A stretch of 64,000 nt of DNA from a bacterium. Lineage in GTDB: Bacteria; Babelota; Babeliae; Babelales; Vermiphilaceae. Made by a program: the position numbers and the translations under genes. Shown in pieces: positions 50,795-60,248 of the stretch (the stretch's first letter is position 1; the number at the start of each line of letters is the position of its first letter). Where the stretch lies: contig JAKBEL010000007.1 in the NCBI GenBank assembly GCA_021833825.1, positions 96,133 through 160,132 of the forward strand, given 5' to 3'. Below the pieces are notes generated by a model. That model was given only the letters and a program-made list of their open reading frames with translations. It searched no databases and was not told the DNA's origin.

Positions 50795-52762
50795 TTATAA
50801 TGGATTAGGAGTAAAGAAGACTAAACTTTTATACTTTGACTTATCAATCAGTTGATATAATTGTTGAATGATTTGCATACTCTCATGTTTTAAAAAGATA
50901 ACCCTTGTGTGCGCATTCTTTATTTTTGCTATTGGTGGCTTTGCGGGGCCAAGTAGCTTTACATCATTATATTTAGCATCTATTAAGTGAAGAATCTGTT
51001 GTGCACACAGTTCAGCTTCATGTTGAACAATAAGTTCATTAGTATGTTTTAATTCGATTTCAACAAGCCTTGTGCAAGGCGGATACTCAACCATTGATCG
51101 AATGGCTATTTCATCTTGATAGAACCGTAAATAATCGGTCTCTTGAAGGTATGAAAAGGCATGATGTTGTGCAATAGCTTGTACGATAACAAGGCTATGA
51201 TCAGTCTGTCTTCCAGCGCGCCCTGCGACTTGAATAAGTTGTTGTAGTGTTGTTTCTGTTGCATTATAGCGCGGGAAATGTAAATTCAGATCAGCCCAGA
51301 TGATGCCAACCAGTGTAACATAAGGAAAATGGTACCCTTTGGTAATGGTCTGTGTTCCAACTAGAATATCAAGTTCACGATTGTGAAACTTTGTCACTGT
51401 TTCTTGCCATTGCTTTTTTTTACTACTGGTGTCAAAGTCTGCTCGAGCAACCCGTGCATAGGGAAATAGTCGCTCTACAATAGAGACCAGTTGTTGAGTA
51501 CCGATTCCTTTCTTTATAAGCTCTTTTTGATCTACTTTGCAGGCAGAACAGTTGTGGGGCAATTGTTGTGAAAATCCGCAATAATGGCAGATGAGCTGCT
51601 CATCATCATGAAGTGTTAAGCTTACAGAGCAGTTTTTGCACTCAAAAATAAAGCTGCACTTTTTGCATTGAACAAAAAAGCTATGCCCTCGTCGATTTAA
51701 AAAGAGGATAACCTGTTCTTTCTGTGCAAGCCTTTTTTTGATTTCAGTCTGTAGCTCTTGGCTAATCCAAAAGCTTCTGCGCTGTTTGCGGTCTGCTAGT
51801 TCAACTATTTTAATAGTGGGAAATGCTCCTGCAAATCTTTTTTTTAGTTGAAAAAATTGCCATCCTCTTTTTTTGACATTGTAAAGGGAGCTAATCGATG
51901 GGGTTGCTGATCCTAAAACAATAGGAATATTATGCAATTGTGCGCGCAATAGAGCGGCCTCTTTACTATTTGTTTTAGGATGTTTCTTTTCTTGATATCC
52001 AATTTCATGCTCTTCATCGATAATAATGATACCTAGATTCGGCAAAGGTAAAAGGATTGGCAGATGTACACCAAGGATAATGGTCGGTTTTTGTTCAAGT
52101 AAGCGTTGCCAAATCAGTTTTTTATCTTTTGTTGCTGATGCTGAATGAAAACTATATATATGCAAATCTTTAGGCATCTGAGCTTTGAGTAGCTGTTCAA
52201 ATTGTAATGCAAGCGTCACTTCAGGAAGTAACAATAGCGAACTTTTCTCCTGTATATAAGCATGCATGAGCAATTTTTTATATACCTCTGTTTTTCCTGA
52301 TCCGGTAACTCCATGAATCAGTGTTGGTGCAAATTGATGTTTATTCATATCATGTGTAATTGCATTGACAATCCGTTCCTGCTCTTCAGTCAATTGTACT
52401 GATGTATCATTGCCACTTTCTGTTGCAAGAGCATGGTCAGTATTGACCGGTTTTTGTGCAATAAATTGATATATCCGCTTTAGATAATGGAGTTCTGATG
52501 TTTGATAATAATGCGCCAACTGTTTAATGAACGGCATGTAATGGTGATCATGAGGAAGTTGTTCAAGAGCAGCTATACAGCGAATGGTGAAGTCTGTTTT
52601 GGGCCTATAGTGAAAAACATTAAGTACTAATGCCTGTTCGATTCTTTTTTGTATGGGGACGCGAACAATGTTTCCCAGAAGTTCTTTTGTTTGTAACTCT
52701 TGAGGAACTTCATAAATGAGTGGTTGTGGAAATCCTTTTAGCAGGCGCACTTGTATGAACAT
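50795..52762 (-). CDS. priA: Primosomal replication-restart helicase PriA
   Basis: A 655-residue superfamily 2 helicase. After the N-terminal DNA-binding domain come Walker A HGVTGSGKTEVY, the DEEH box (IIIIDEEHEIGYQ) and the eight-Cys zinc domain (four CX2C pairs such as CKKC, CKNC, CHYC and CSAC). The C-terminal helicase motif GTQTITKGYHFP and the QVAGRAGR box follow. PriA reloads the replication fork after collapse. ATG 52762 gives the usual short N-terminus (MFIQVRLLKG); an in-frame TTG lies at 52819. No ribosome site is clear. It is divergent from polA. Confidence 0.94.
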   Translation of the reverse strand: MFIQVRLLKGFPQPLIYEVPQELQTKELLGNIVRVPIQKRIEQALVLNVFHYRPKTDFTIRCIAALEQLPHDHHYMPFIKQLAHYYQTSELHYLKRIYQFIAQKPVNTDHALATESGNDTSVQLTEEQERIVNAITHDMNKHQFAPTLIHGVTGSGKTEVYKKLLMHAYIQEKSSLLLLPEVTLALQFEQLLKAQMPKDLHIYSFHSASATKDKKLIWQRLLEQKPTIILGVHLPILLPLPNLGIIIIDEEHEIGYQEKKHPKTNSKEAALLRAQLHNIPIVLGSATPSISSLYNVKKRGWQFFQLKKRFAGAFPTIKIVELADRKQRRSFWISQELQTEIKKRLAQKEQVILFLNRRGHSFFVQCKKCSFIFECKNCSVSLTLHDDEQLICHYCGFSQQLPHNCSACKVDQKELIKKGIGTQQLVSIVERLFPYARVARADFDTSSKKKQWQETVTKFHNRELDILVGTQTITKGYHFPYVTLVGIIWADLNLHFPRYNATETTLQQLIQVAGRAGRQTDHSLVIVQAIAQHHAFSYLQETDYLRFYQDEIAIRSMVEYPPCTRLVEIELKHTNELIVQHEAELCAQQILHLIDAKYNDVKLLGPAKPPIAKIKNAHTRVIFLKHESMQIIQQLYQLIDKSKYKSLVFFTPNPL

Positions 52763-52890
52763 AATAATATAGTATAGCGCTAATGAGAGTAAAAAAACAT
52801 AAGATCTTTGCGGTATCAATAGGGTTTAATTTTGTTATACTGATAATTGAAAATTAGCTAAGCATTTCAAGCAGCCAAAGGGCATATTTA

Positions 52891-55659
52891 ATGAAAACAT
52901 TGGATCCAAAAAATACCATCTATTTGATTGATGGATCATCATTTTTATATCGTGCATATTATGCCATGACGCCTTTGCATACAAAGCAGGGTGAGCCGGT
53001 TCAAGCGGTTTATGGTTTTGTCCGCATGATAAAAAAATTAATTACTAAGTTTAATCCTCATTATATGGCAGTTGTCTGGGATTCTCCCGGCAAAACGGTT
53101 CGCCATGAAATATTTGAAGATTATAAAGCGACGCGCCAAGCTCCACCAAGTGATCTATTTGAACAGAAAAAACATATCAATATATTTAACCATCAAATAG
53201 GTCTTTATGAGATTGCAAAACCTGGCATTGAGGCTGATGATCTTATGTATTCATTGGCTCAAGATATGAAAGATCGGGGATTCGATGTTGTCTTAATTAC
53301 ATCTGATAAAGATATGGGACAAATAATCGGAGAGCATATTTTTATATATGATTCTTTTAAAGATATTTTATATGATGAGCAGGCATTTCAAGAGAAGATG
53401 GGAGTTCCTGTTGCTAAGTTACCATTCTATTTTTCATTGCTGGGCGATAGTTCTGATAATATTCCAGGTGTCCACGGTATTGGGCAAAAGGGTGCTCTTG
53501 AATTGGTGACTCAGTTTAGTTCTCTTGAAGATATGTATAACCATCTGCATAATGTTACAAAGCAACGCATGCGCAATGCTTTAGAGCAGAATAGAGAGAA
53601 TGCTTTTTTAAGTTATGAATTATTTTTGCTAAAATATTATCAATTGAATGTTGTAAAGAATGATCTTACTTTTGATCATAATAGTTGGCAGAGAGCGCGC
53701 TCATTGTTTGAACAACTTAATTTTCAGAGTCTACTTAAAGAGTTGCCCCAACAGCAAGCCCAGACCAGCTTTTTAGATGGCCAAACATCTCTCTTTGCGC
53801 AGGAGCCTACAGTATATTCAGAAAAAGTAGAGCAAAAAAAGCCGATTAATTATCCATTTAAGAAGGTAGTAACAGAAGAGCAATTTGAGCAGCTGGTCAA
53901 AGATTTACAAAAAAAGGGAGTATTTGCCATTGACACTGAAACAACGGGTTTGAATCCTATGGCCGATCCTCTTATTGGCATATCCTTTGCAACTGAAGTT
54001 GGAACAGCTTGGTATGTGCCATTTGGTCATAATGTAGAAGAGAAGCAACTTTCAAAAGAGTATGTACTCAGTGCATTAAAGCCAATACTAGAAGATGAAA
54101 CGATAAAGAAATATCTTCATCATGCTCCTTTTGATAAGGCTGTGTTTTGGCATGCGGGGATCGATCTTAAGGGCATTGTTTTTGATACTCTATTGGCTGC
54201 AAAATTGACCAATAAGGGATGGCAAAAGTCAGGTTTAAAGGATCTTTCAGAATATTATTTTAATGAACAGATGTGGTCTTATGGTCAAGTTGTAAAAGAG
54301 AATGGTTATAAAAATTTTTCTCAAGTGCCATTAGATTTAGCAACAGCGTATGCGGCTGCTGATGCCCATCAGACATTGAAGTTGTATGCTGTTCTTAAAG
54401 ATCTTCTGATCAAAGAGGGGCAGCAAGAGTTGTTTGAAACAATAGAGCAGCCTTTGCAAGAGATTCTTTTTGATATGCAAGAGAGGGGTATCTATTTAGA
54501 TAAAGAGTCGCTTGCAGCTCTTGGCAAACGTGTAACTGCTGAGATGATAGAGATTGAAGATGAGATTATTAAGTTGGCAGGCCCTTCTTATGCTGGTATT
54601 AATCTCAATTCTCCTAAACAGGTTGAGCAACTTCTGTTTCATGAATTAAAATTGATTCCTCAAAAGAAGAGTGCAAAGGGTAGTTTTTCAACAGATAGTC
54701 AGGTGCTTCAAGCGCTTGCAAAAGATCATCCAATTCCTGGATTGATTGCAAAATATCGGGAGCTTGCAAAATTAAAGAGTACCTACATTGATGCTCTGCC
54801 TGGATATGTTAATCCAAAGACTGGTCACATTCATACTCATTTTAATCAGACCGCAGTTGCAACAGGTCGGCTTTCAAGTTTTGACCCAAACATGCAGAAT
54901 ATTCCAGCAGATAGTGAAGGTTATGGCATTGAGGTTCGCGCCTCGTTTAAATCGGCGCCAGGGTATCTGTTTCTTTCAGCAGACTATTCACAGATAGAAT
55001 TGCGTGTTCTTGCCTATCTTTCACAAGATGAGCATCTTCTTAAGGCATTTGAGCAGGGAGCTGATATTCATACTGAAACAGCGGCGCTGTTATTTAATGT
55101 TTCAGTAGGTCAAGTTACTCAGCATCAGCGTCAGATTGGCAAACGAATAAATTTTAGTGTTCTTTATGGGCTTACTCCTTATGGGCTATCAAAAGATCTT
55201 GGCATTCCATTTAGAGATGCAAAGCTCTATATTGATACCTATTTTGAACAATATCCTGGAGTTCGTGCATGGATGGAAAAAGTTATAGAAGAGGCAAAAT
55301 CAAAGGGTTATGTCACAACTCTTTACGGTCGTCGGCGATACATCCCAGCTCTTTATGAATCAAATAATGCATTGTATCAAGAGGCTGTGCGTGTTGCGAT
55401 AAATACCGTTGCGCAAGGAACTGCCGCAGAGATTATGAAGATAGGCATGATACGGCTTGTAAAGGCATTTAAAGAGCACAATATTGATGCGCATCTGCTT
55501 TTGCAGATTCATGATGAACTTCTGATTTCAGTAAATGAGAATCAACAGAAAGAGGCTGAGGCCTTAACAAAAGATATGCTTGAAGGCGTGGCCAGTTGGA
55601 ATGTGCCATTGCAGGTGACAACTCGATATGGGCATACTTGGAAAGAGGTGACTAAGTAG
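52891..55659 (+). CDS. polA: DNA polymerase I
   Basis: A 922-residue PolA with all three domains. The 5'-nuclease is at about 1-290 (LIDGSSFLYRAYYAM, ADDLMYSLA, SDKDMGQ). The 3'-5' proofreading domain is at about 330-510 with its acidic motifs intact (FAIDTETTGL and AAADAHQT). The polymerase domain is at about 520-922 (SADYSQIELRVLAYLS, the RQIGKRINFSVLYG finger helix, QIHDELL). Proofreading is often lost in PolA of other lineages but looks functional here. A hairpin after the stop is the likely terminator. Confidence 0.96.
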   Translation: MKTLDPKNTIYLIDGSSFLYRAYYAMTPLHTKQGEPVQAVYGFVRMIKKLITKFNPHYMAVVWDSPGKTVRHEIFEDYKATRQAPPSDLFEQKKHINIFNHQIGLYEIAKPGIEADDLMYSLAQDMKDRGFDVVLITSDKDMGQIIGEHIFIYDSFKDILYDEQAFQEKMGVPVAKLPFYFSLLGDSSDNIPGVHGIGQKGALELVTQFSSLEDMYNHLHNVTKQRMRNALEQNRENAFLSYELFLLKYYQLNVVKNDLTFDHNSWQRARSLFEQLNFQSLLKELPQQQAQTSFLDGQTSLFAQEPTVYSEKVEQKKPINYPFKKVVTEEQFEQLVKDLQKKGVFAIDTETTGLNPMADPLIGISFATEVGTAWYVPFGHNVEEKQLSKEYVLSALKPILEDETIKKYLHHAPFDKAVFWHAGIDLKGIVFDTLLAAKLTNKGWQKSGLKDLSEYYFNEQMWSYGQVVKENGYKNFSQVPLDLATAYAAADAHQTLKLYAVLKDLLIKEGQQELFETIEQPLQEILFDMQERGIYLDKESLAALGKRVTAEMIEIEDEIIKLAGPSYAGINLNSPKQVEQLLFHELKLIPQKKSAKGSFSTDSQVLQALAKDHPIPGLIAKYRELAKLKSTYIDALPGYVNPKTGHIHTHFNQTAVATGRLSSFDPNMQNIPADSEGYGIEVRASFKSAPGYLFLSADYSQIELRVLAYLSQDEHLLKAFEQGADIHTETAALLFNVSVGQVTQHQRQIGKRINFSVLYGLTPYGLSKDLGIPFRDAKLYIDTYFEQYPGVRAWMEKVIEEAKSKGYVTTLYGRRRYIPALYESNNALYQEAVRVAINTVAQGTAAEIMKIGMIRLVKAFKEHNIDAHLLLQIHDELLISVNENQQKEAEALTKDMLEGVASWNVPLQVTTRYGHTWKEVTK

Positions 55660-55685
55660 GGGTTCTCTACTTAGAGATCTTTTTC
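55652..55685 (+). terminator. Intrinsic terminator of polA
   Basis: CTAAGTAG (55652-55659) pairs with CTACTTAG (55667-55674) around a 7-base loop; a T6 run starts at 55680. The stem includes the last polA codons. Confidence 0.6.
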
Positions 55686-55810
55686 TTCTTTTTAGAAGGC
55701 TTCTCTTTTTTGGTTGTGCTATCTTTTTTAGCTAAAGCCTCCTCTTTTTTCAGTTCAGCAAAATATTTGCCGATGCTGCTTTGAGGTTGCCTATTTTTTT
55801 TAATCTTCAT
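55671..55810 (-). pseudogene. Small Lys-rich basic protein gene broken or slipped at an A7 tract
   Basis: From ATG 55810 (GGAG about ten bases upstream) the frame reads MKIKK and, after an A7 run, hits a stop within 20 codons. With one extra A the reading continues as NRQPQSSIGKYFAELKKEE and ends in a Lys-rich tail at TAA 55671, giving a plausible 45-residue basic protein. The downstream frame has no start of its own. Either this is a decayed gene, a base-count error, or a gene read by transcriptional slippage on A7. The Lys richness is partly due to the T-rich terminator on the other strand, so caution is needed. Confidence 0.35.
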
Positions 55811-55830
55811 TTTGAAAATGCTCCATTTCA

Positions 55831-55874
55831 TATCAAGTAGGGCCATAGAGATTAACTATTGGCCCTACTTGATA
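55831..55874. repeat. Perfect 15-bp inverted repeat
   Basis: 55831-55845 (TATCAAGTAGGGCCA) pairs with 55860-55874 around a 14-base loop. It lies between the small basic gene candidate (minus) and the small hydrophobic frame (plus), so it could be an operator or leader hairpin for either. Confidence 0.65.
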
Positions 55875-55891
55875 ATATAATATTATTGGCT

Positions 55892-56044
55892 ATGGCCATT
55901 TTTATGGCAGGTTTTGCAATTGTTATTCTTGCAGGAGCATTCGCAGCCCTTTTGGCAGCTATTGTCGCAACCACAGCCACATTTATAACAGGTAAGTGTA
56001 ATATCCATAAGATTCGCCCTTTTTATTTAAATTGGTTTAGATAA
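55892..56044 (+). CDS. Possible small membrane peptide
   Basis: A 50-residue frame that is mostly one long Ala/Ile-rich hydrophobic stretch (AIFMAGFAIVILAGAFAALL), with a Cys/His-containing end (GKCNIHKIRP). No ribosome site is seen at ATG 55892, or at ATG 55904 or TTG 55859. An intrinsic terminator at 56113-56140 on the same strand supports a transcript here. Coding is possible but weakly supported. Confidence 0.3.
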   Translation: MAIFMAGFAIVILAGAFAALLAAIVATTATFITGKCNIHKIRPFYLNWFR

Positions 56045-56112
56045 ACTTTCATTTTTATTTCATAATAGCAATAAATTTTAACCAAAATAAATAGTTGGGC
56101 TTAGATATTTAA

Positions 56113-56140
56113 AGAACCCAATATAAATGGGCTCTTTTTT
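56113..56140 (+). terminator. Intrinsic terminator
   Basis: AGAACCCA (56113-56120) pairs with TGGGCTCT (56128-56135) with one mismatch and a 7-base loop, followed by T6. It would end a plus-strand transcript from the 55.9 kb region and lies just after the end of the M48-like gene on the other strand. Confidence 0.6.
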
Positions 56141-56169
56141 GATGCTAGATTGTTACTAAAGCAGGATTT

Positions 56170-56973
56170 TTAAAGATCAACGAGTTTTTCCTGGTGCCTT
56201 TTTTTAAGCGCTTTAATACGATCCTTAAAAGAGGCGATATGTGGAACGTGCTCTTTTACTACTGGTAGCGTACAGAAATATTCCATGAGGTAATAATTAA
56301 AAAAGTTTATTATTCTGCCATATAAAGGCCATTCTTTTGTATCGGGATAGTGAACTTGTTGTAAGGCTTTTTCAGCATCTTGCATATCAATATCAGTAGA
56401 GAGAAGAGCATTAGCATCAGCGGCCAACTCTTGCTGTTGTGCATATTGCGCAAGGATTAACGCAAATATGTTAAATTCAATTCCTGCCAGTGACCATCCA
56501 TTGGTCATATATTTGTGAAGGTAGCTCTCATTATTATCAAAACAGGCGCTATAAGTGAGGGCTACTTTGAGTATTGATAATATATAGATGAGAAATTGTC
56601 TTTTAAACAGATGATGATCTTGGTGATGGGTGAGCTCGTGGGCTATAATGAATTTTCTCTCATTGAGGTTCAGCGCGTTAAGCACAGAGTCATTTAAATA
56701 GACTCTATTAGTCCCTTGGCAGGCTACGGGATTATGATAGCCGAAAAAAAGACGAAGCAAGAGGCCTGAATTTTTAGCCTTGATTTCACGATTAGCTATG
56801 CCTAAATCATTAGCGACTTGATCAAAAAGGGCCACATTTTCAGGAGAAAGGTCCCCTTTGGTTACGATATAATCGGTTAAAGCACCAAAGGTATCCAAAA
56901 CCTTGTATACGGGTGATATACAGATAGATTGTTGTGCCATTAAAAGGCTCAATACAAGTACAAGTTGTTTCAC
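56170..56973 (-). CDS. M48-family zinc metalloprotease, exported or membrane-bound
   Basis: A 267-residue protein with a signal segment (MKQLVLVLSLLMAQQSICIS), zinc site HELTH (112-116) and a third ligand in QQQELAADAN (E182, with D186). Membrane-like helices at about 126-142 and 163-178 lie between them, as in HtpX-like M48 peptidases. It is not closely similar to the two secreted M48-like proteins at 16.4-18.5 kb. HtpX-type enzymes degrade misfolded membrane proteins, but this one is shorter and starts with a signal peptide, so its role may differ. Confidence 0.82.
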   Translation of the reverse strand: MKQLVLVLSLLMAQQSICISPVYKVLDTFGALTDYIVTKGDLSPENVALFDQVANDLGIANREIKAKNSGLLLRLFFGYHNPVACQGTNRVYLNDSVLNALNLNERKFIIAHELTHHQDHHLFKRQFLIYILSILKVALTYSACFDNNESYLHKYMTNGWSLAGIEFNIFALILAQYAQQQELAADANALLSTDIDMQDAEKALQQVHYPDTKEWPLYGRIINFFNYYLMEYFCTLPVVKEHVPHIASFKDRIKALKKRHQEKLVDL

Positions 56974-57091
56974 GAAGAGGCTTCTTTAGAGGTATAAAAG
57001 ATGAATTACATTCTCTTATTATACCTCTAAAGGCCATTTGAAAGCGTCAATAGAAGGGGGATCTCTTTGATATCTTTATAAAGAGTCTTTT

Positions 57092-57120
57092 TTGACATTT
57101 TTTAAAGAATGGGCTATAGT
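57092..57120 (+). promoter_or_regulatory. Near-consensus promoter of rpmA
   Basis: TTGACA (57092-57097), exactly 17 bases, TATAGT (57115-57120); about 88 bases before the GTG start. It is the best promoter match in the window. Confidence 0.75.
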
Positions 57121-57208
57121 CTGATCATATATGAGCCGATTATTGTAAAAGTCAGTTCATGTAATCAATTCTGTTAAAATTATATTAACATAAAAGTAAG
57201 GAAACACA

Positions 57209-57466
57209 GTGGCAACCAGTAAATCGGGTGGATCCACCCAGAATGGTCGTGATAGTCATAGTAAGCGATTAGGCGTTAAGCTTTTTGATGGGCAGAGAGT
57301 TACAGGCGGTGAAATTATTGTACGTCAACGTGGTACACGTATTCATCCTGGTAAATCTGTTGGGTTGGGCAATGATCATACTATCTATGCAATAGGTACA
57401 GGTCTTGTTAAATTCCATTATGGCCCAAGAGGAAGAAGATACGTTTCAGTTGTTCAGAGCGCTTAG
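57209..57466 (+). CDS. rpmA: Ribosomal protein bL27
   Basis: An 85-residue bL27 with the hallmark [10 protein letters not shown]...KRLGVK N-terminal region and [17 protein letters not shown] and GNDHTIYA cores. bL27 reaches the peptidyl-transferase centre of the 50S subunit. The start is GTG 57209 with TAAGGA upstream. rplU (bL21), the normal partner, is not upstream here; the neighbour is a divergent protease gene. Length and conserved residues look complete. Confidence 0.95.
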   Translation: MATSKSGGSTQNGRDSHSKRLGVKLFDGQRVTGGEIIVRQRGTRIHPGKSVGLGNDHTIYAIGTGLVKFHYGPRGRRYVSVVQSA

Positions 57467-57504
57467 TCTGTTGGGCCAAGGTCCCAGCCTTAAAAGAGTT
57501 CTAC

Positions 57505-57533
57505 TTGCGTCATAGATTAAAAACTTCTATTAT
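57505..57533 (+). promoter_or_regulatory. Possible promoter of secF
   Basis: TTGCGT (57505-57510), 17-base spacer, TATTAT (57528-57533); 47 bases before ATG 57580. Confidence 0.45.
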
Positions 57534-57579
57534 GAAGAAACTTTATACTCTAAATACATGTTTTTAACCGGAGAGTTCC

Positions 57580-58473
57580 ATGATTGATATTCTGCGCTAC
57601 AGATGGATAAGTCTTATAGTTTCATGCACGATCTTAATGTCGGCGGCGGTGTTGTCTGTATATCGAATTAATACCCGCGGTCATGCCTTCTCGTATAGCG
57701 TCGATTTTACTGGAGGAACTCAGGTTCTTTTTAAATTTGACAAACCTATCGGATTTTCTGAAGTTCATGCTGGTTTGACTGAGCAATGGCCGGATGCGAC
57801 CGTTCGTAAATTTGATGAGGATGAGTATTTGGTTCGTGTAAAAGAGTTTGCACGTAATCCGCAGGGATTGGCTGTTGCTATGATGGATTCTATCAAGCTG
57901 GCAAATCCTGATTATGAGGTTACTATTCTAGAAAATGACGCAGTAGGAGCAGCTGTTGGTAGTGCTTTGCGATATAATTTGTATAAAGCGATCTTAATAG
58001 CTCTTATTTTGATGTTATTGTATATAGCTGGCCGCTTTTGGTCCGTAGGATTTGCGGTTGGTTCTGTTGTTGCATTAATTCATGATGCTCTCATAATGCT
58101 TTCGATCTTTATACTTTTTGATAGAGAGATATCAATAACTGTTATAGGTGCAATTCTGGCTGTCATAGGGTATTCAATTAACGATACTATTGTTATCTTC
58201 TCGCAAATACGAGAAAATTTAAATAATACTTTAAAACGCTCATCGATTTATGATATAGTAAATATGAGCTTGAATCAGACCATGCGAAGAACATTGTTAA
58301 CGAGCTTTTCTACGGCATTAACAGTTTTTGCTATTTTGGTATTGGGCGGAGAAGCTCTGCGTAGCTTTGCTCTTGCTCTTTTGGTTGGCATAATCTTTGG
58401 CACTTATTCATCAATCTATATTGCAAGTCCCATTGTTATGTGGTTCTACAGAGATAAAAAGGTTATTTCTTAA
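57580..58473 (+). CDS. secF: Protein-export membrane protein SecF
   Basis: A 297-residue protein with SecF features: an N-terminal membrane helix, the periplasmic VDFTGGTQVLFKF motif near residues 46-58, and five more helices with VIGYSINDTIVIFSQIRENL. SecF acts with SecD, using the proton gradient to help pull exported proteins through SecYEG. secD usually precedes it or is fused to it but is absent here, so it must lie elsewhere. Length is normal. CGGAGAG precedes the ATG. Confidence 0.94.
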   Translation: MIDILRYRWISLIVSCTILMSAAVLSVYRINTRGHAFSYSVDFTGGTQVLFKFDKPIGFSEVHAGLTEQWPDATVRKFDEDEYLVRVKEFARNPQGLAVAMMDSIKLANPDYEVTILENDAVGAAVGSALRYNLYKAILIALILMLLYIAGRFWSVGFAVGSVVALIHDALIMLSIFILFDREISITVIGAILAVIGYSINDTIVIFSQIRENLNNTLKRSSIYDIVNMSLNQTMRRTLLTSFSTALTVFAILVLGGEALRSFALALLVGIIFGTYSSIYIASPIVMWFYRDKKVIS

Positions 58474-58679
58474 CATTGATCACTATGTTTTGAAATGTGT
58501 AGCCTCATAGATTGAGGATCTCTATTGAGGGGATCCTTAATAGTAATATTTTAATATGTAATCAGTATATTCTTAAAAGTCTAAAGTGAGCTCGTCTCAT
58601 TCATATATATAATTATTTTTTAATCACAGGGGCATTTCATGTCATTTGTACAGATGCATTTTGAGATAAGGAGGCATTA

Positions 58680-60248
58680 ATGAAAGCACATGAAAATACG
58701 CAGAATGGTATCGAGGCGACCAAGGATGAGCAGGTAGTGGTAAAAGCTAAAGAAAAAAAGGTTGATGCAGTTCGATCAAAAGCGCCAGCAACCTCTGTAC
58801 AGGCAGAAAAACATGAAGTAGCATCGGGTGATGTTTCTGTTATGACTGCGCCGGAACAGATGGAGCAGCAGCAAGTGGTTGTTGCCATACCTAAAGAAAA
58901 GGGCCCAGAAGAGCGCAGGTATCAACGAAATGACCAAAAACATCAACAAAAAAATTCACAACAGCAGTTTGAGCCTAAAAAGACTTTAGATGAGCGCTCT
59001 TTCACTGAATTGATACTTTATGCACGCCGCTATGGTATTGTTGGTGCATCATTAATGTCAAAGCAGGATCTGCTTGAACAGATTAAATATCTCGAAGCCC
59101 ATCCTGAAAAAGAGATTGAAGTTGAAGGCGTTCTTGAAAAATTGCCAGATGGTTTTGGGTTTTTACGTCTATCAAAGTTTGATTATGTCTCAGGTCCAGA
59201 TGATATCTATGTATCGCCATCACAAATTCGTCGATTTGGCTTAAAGACAGGAGATACTGTTGTTGGTGTCATCAGAAAGCCAAAAGAGAATGAAAAATAT
59301 TTTGCATTATTAAAAATTAATAGCGTTAATTACCAGGATCCAGCACTGCTTTTTGATCGTGTGCCGTTTGATCGTTTATCTCCGTGGCATCCTGATAAAA
59401 AGTTTAACCTAGAGTATGACCCAACTGTTATCTCTACTCGAATTATGGATCTCTTTTCTCCTATAGGAAAAGGTCAACGGGGGCTTATTGTTGCTCCCCC
59501 TAAAGTTGGTAAAACAGTTCTCTTAAAAGATATCGCAAAGAGCATTATTACCAACCATCCAGAAGTTCTTCTGATAGTATTGCTTATAGATGAGCGCCCA
59601 GAAGAGGTTGCTGATATGAAGCGCACTGTAAAGGGTACCTCTGCAGAAGTTATAAGTTCTACCTTTGATGAATCTCCAGAAAGACACGTTCAGGTTGCAG
59701 ATATTGTTCTTGAAAAGGCAAAGCGTCTGGTTGAAGCAGGAAGGGATGTTGTGATTTTACTTGATGCAGTGACTCGCTTGGCACGTGCATATAACGCAAC
59801 GGCGCCAGCCTCTGGAAAAGTTTTGACCGGTGGTATTGATGCCAATGCGTTGCAAAAGCCTAAACGTTTCTTTGGTGCAGCTCGAAATACTGAAGAGGGT
59901 GGCTCATTGACTATTATCGGTACCGCTCTAATTGAAACAGGATCTCGTATGGATGAGGTTATTTACGAAGAGTTTAAAGGAACGGGTAACATGGAAATGC
60001 ATATGACCCGTAAACTTTCAAACCGTCGTGTTTATCCAGCATTTGATCTATTGGTTTCCGGTACTCGTCGTGAAGAATTATTGCAATCAGAGGATATGCT
60101 CAATAAAGTTTGGGTATTACAAAAGTTCCTTGCAGGTATGAATGTCATTGAAGGTATGGAATTCTTAATAAATAAGATGAAAAAGACAAAGACCAATCAA
60201 GAGTTCTTGGAATCAATTAACAAAAAAAATGGTGGAACTGAAGGTTAA
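58680..60248 (+). CDS. rho: Transcription termination factor Rho
   Basis: A 522-residue Rho with a cold-shock RNA-binding domain (about 145-215; [12 protein letters not shown]), Walker A APPKVGKT (272-279), Walker [17 protein letters not shown] and the [22 protein letters not shown] region. About 100 residues at the N-terminus are Lys/Glu/Gln-rich low complexity, not part of the core (E. coli Rho has 419 residues). Such inserts in other Rho proteins affect RNA binding or phase separation. The 206-base leader could allow autoregulation. AGGAGG-like GATAAGGAGG precedes the ATG. The stop overlaps tsaD (convergent TTAA). Confidence 0.95.
   Translation: MKAHENTQNGIEATKDEQVVVKAKEKKVDAVRSKAPATSVQAEKHEVASGDVSVMTAPEQMEQQQVVVAIPKEKGPEERRYQRNDQKHQQKNSQQQFEPKKTLDERSFTELILYARRYGIVGASLMSKQDLLEQIKYLEAHPEKEIEVEGVLEKLPDGFGFLRLSKFDYVSGPDDIYVSPSQIRRFGLKTGDTVVGVIRKPKENEKYFALLKINSVNYQDPALLFDRVPFDRLSPWHPDKKFNLEYDPTVISTRIMDLFSPIGKGQRGLIVAPPKVGKTVLLKDIAKSIITNHPEVLLIVLLIDERPEEVADMKRTVKGTSAEVISSTFDESPERHVQVADIVLEKAKRLVEAGRDVVILLDAVTRLARAYNATAPASGKVLTGGIDANALQKPKRFFGAARNTEEGGSLTIIGTALIETGSRMDEVIYEEFKGTGNMEMHMTRKLSNRRVYPAFDLLVSGTRREELLQSEDMLNKVWVLQKFLAGMNVIEGMEFLINKMKKTKTNQEFLESINKKNGGTEG

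Noticed and set aside
57024..57050. TATAAT with TTGACG 21 bases away as promoter of the 56.2 kb protease gene
   Set aside because: The spacer is too long for a normal sigma70 promoter; the -10 may be real but the -35 is not convincing.
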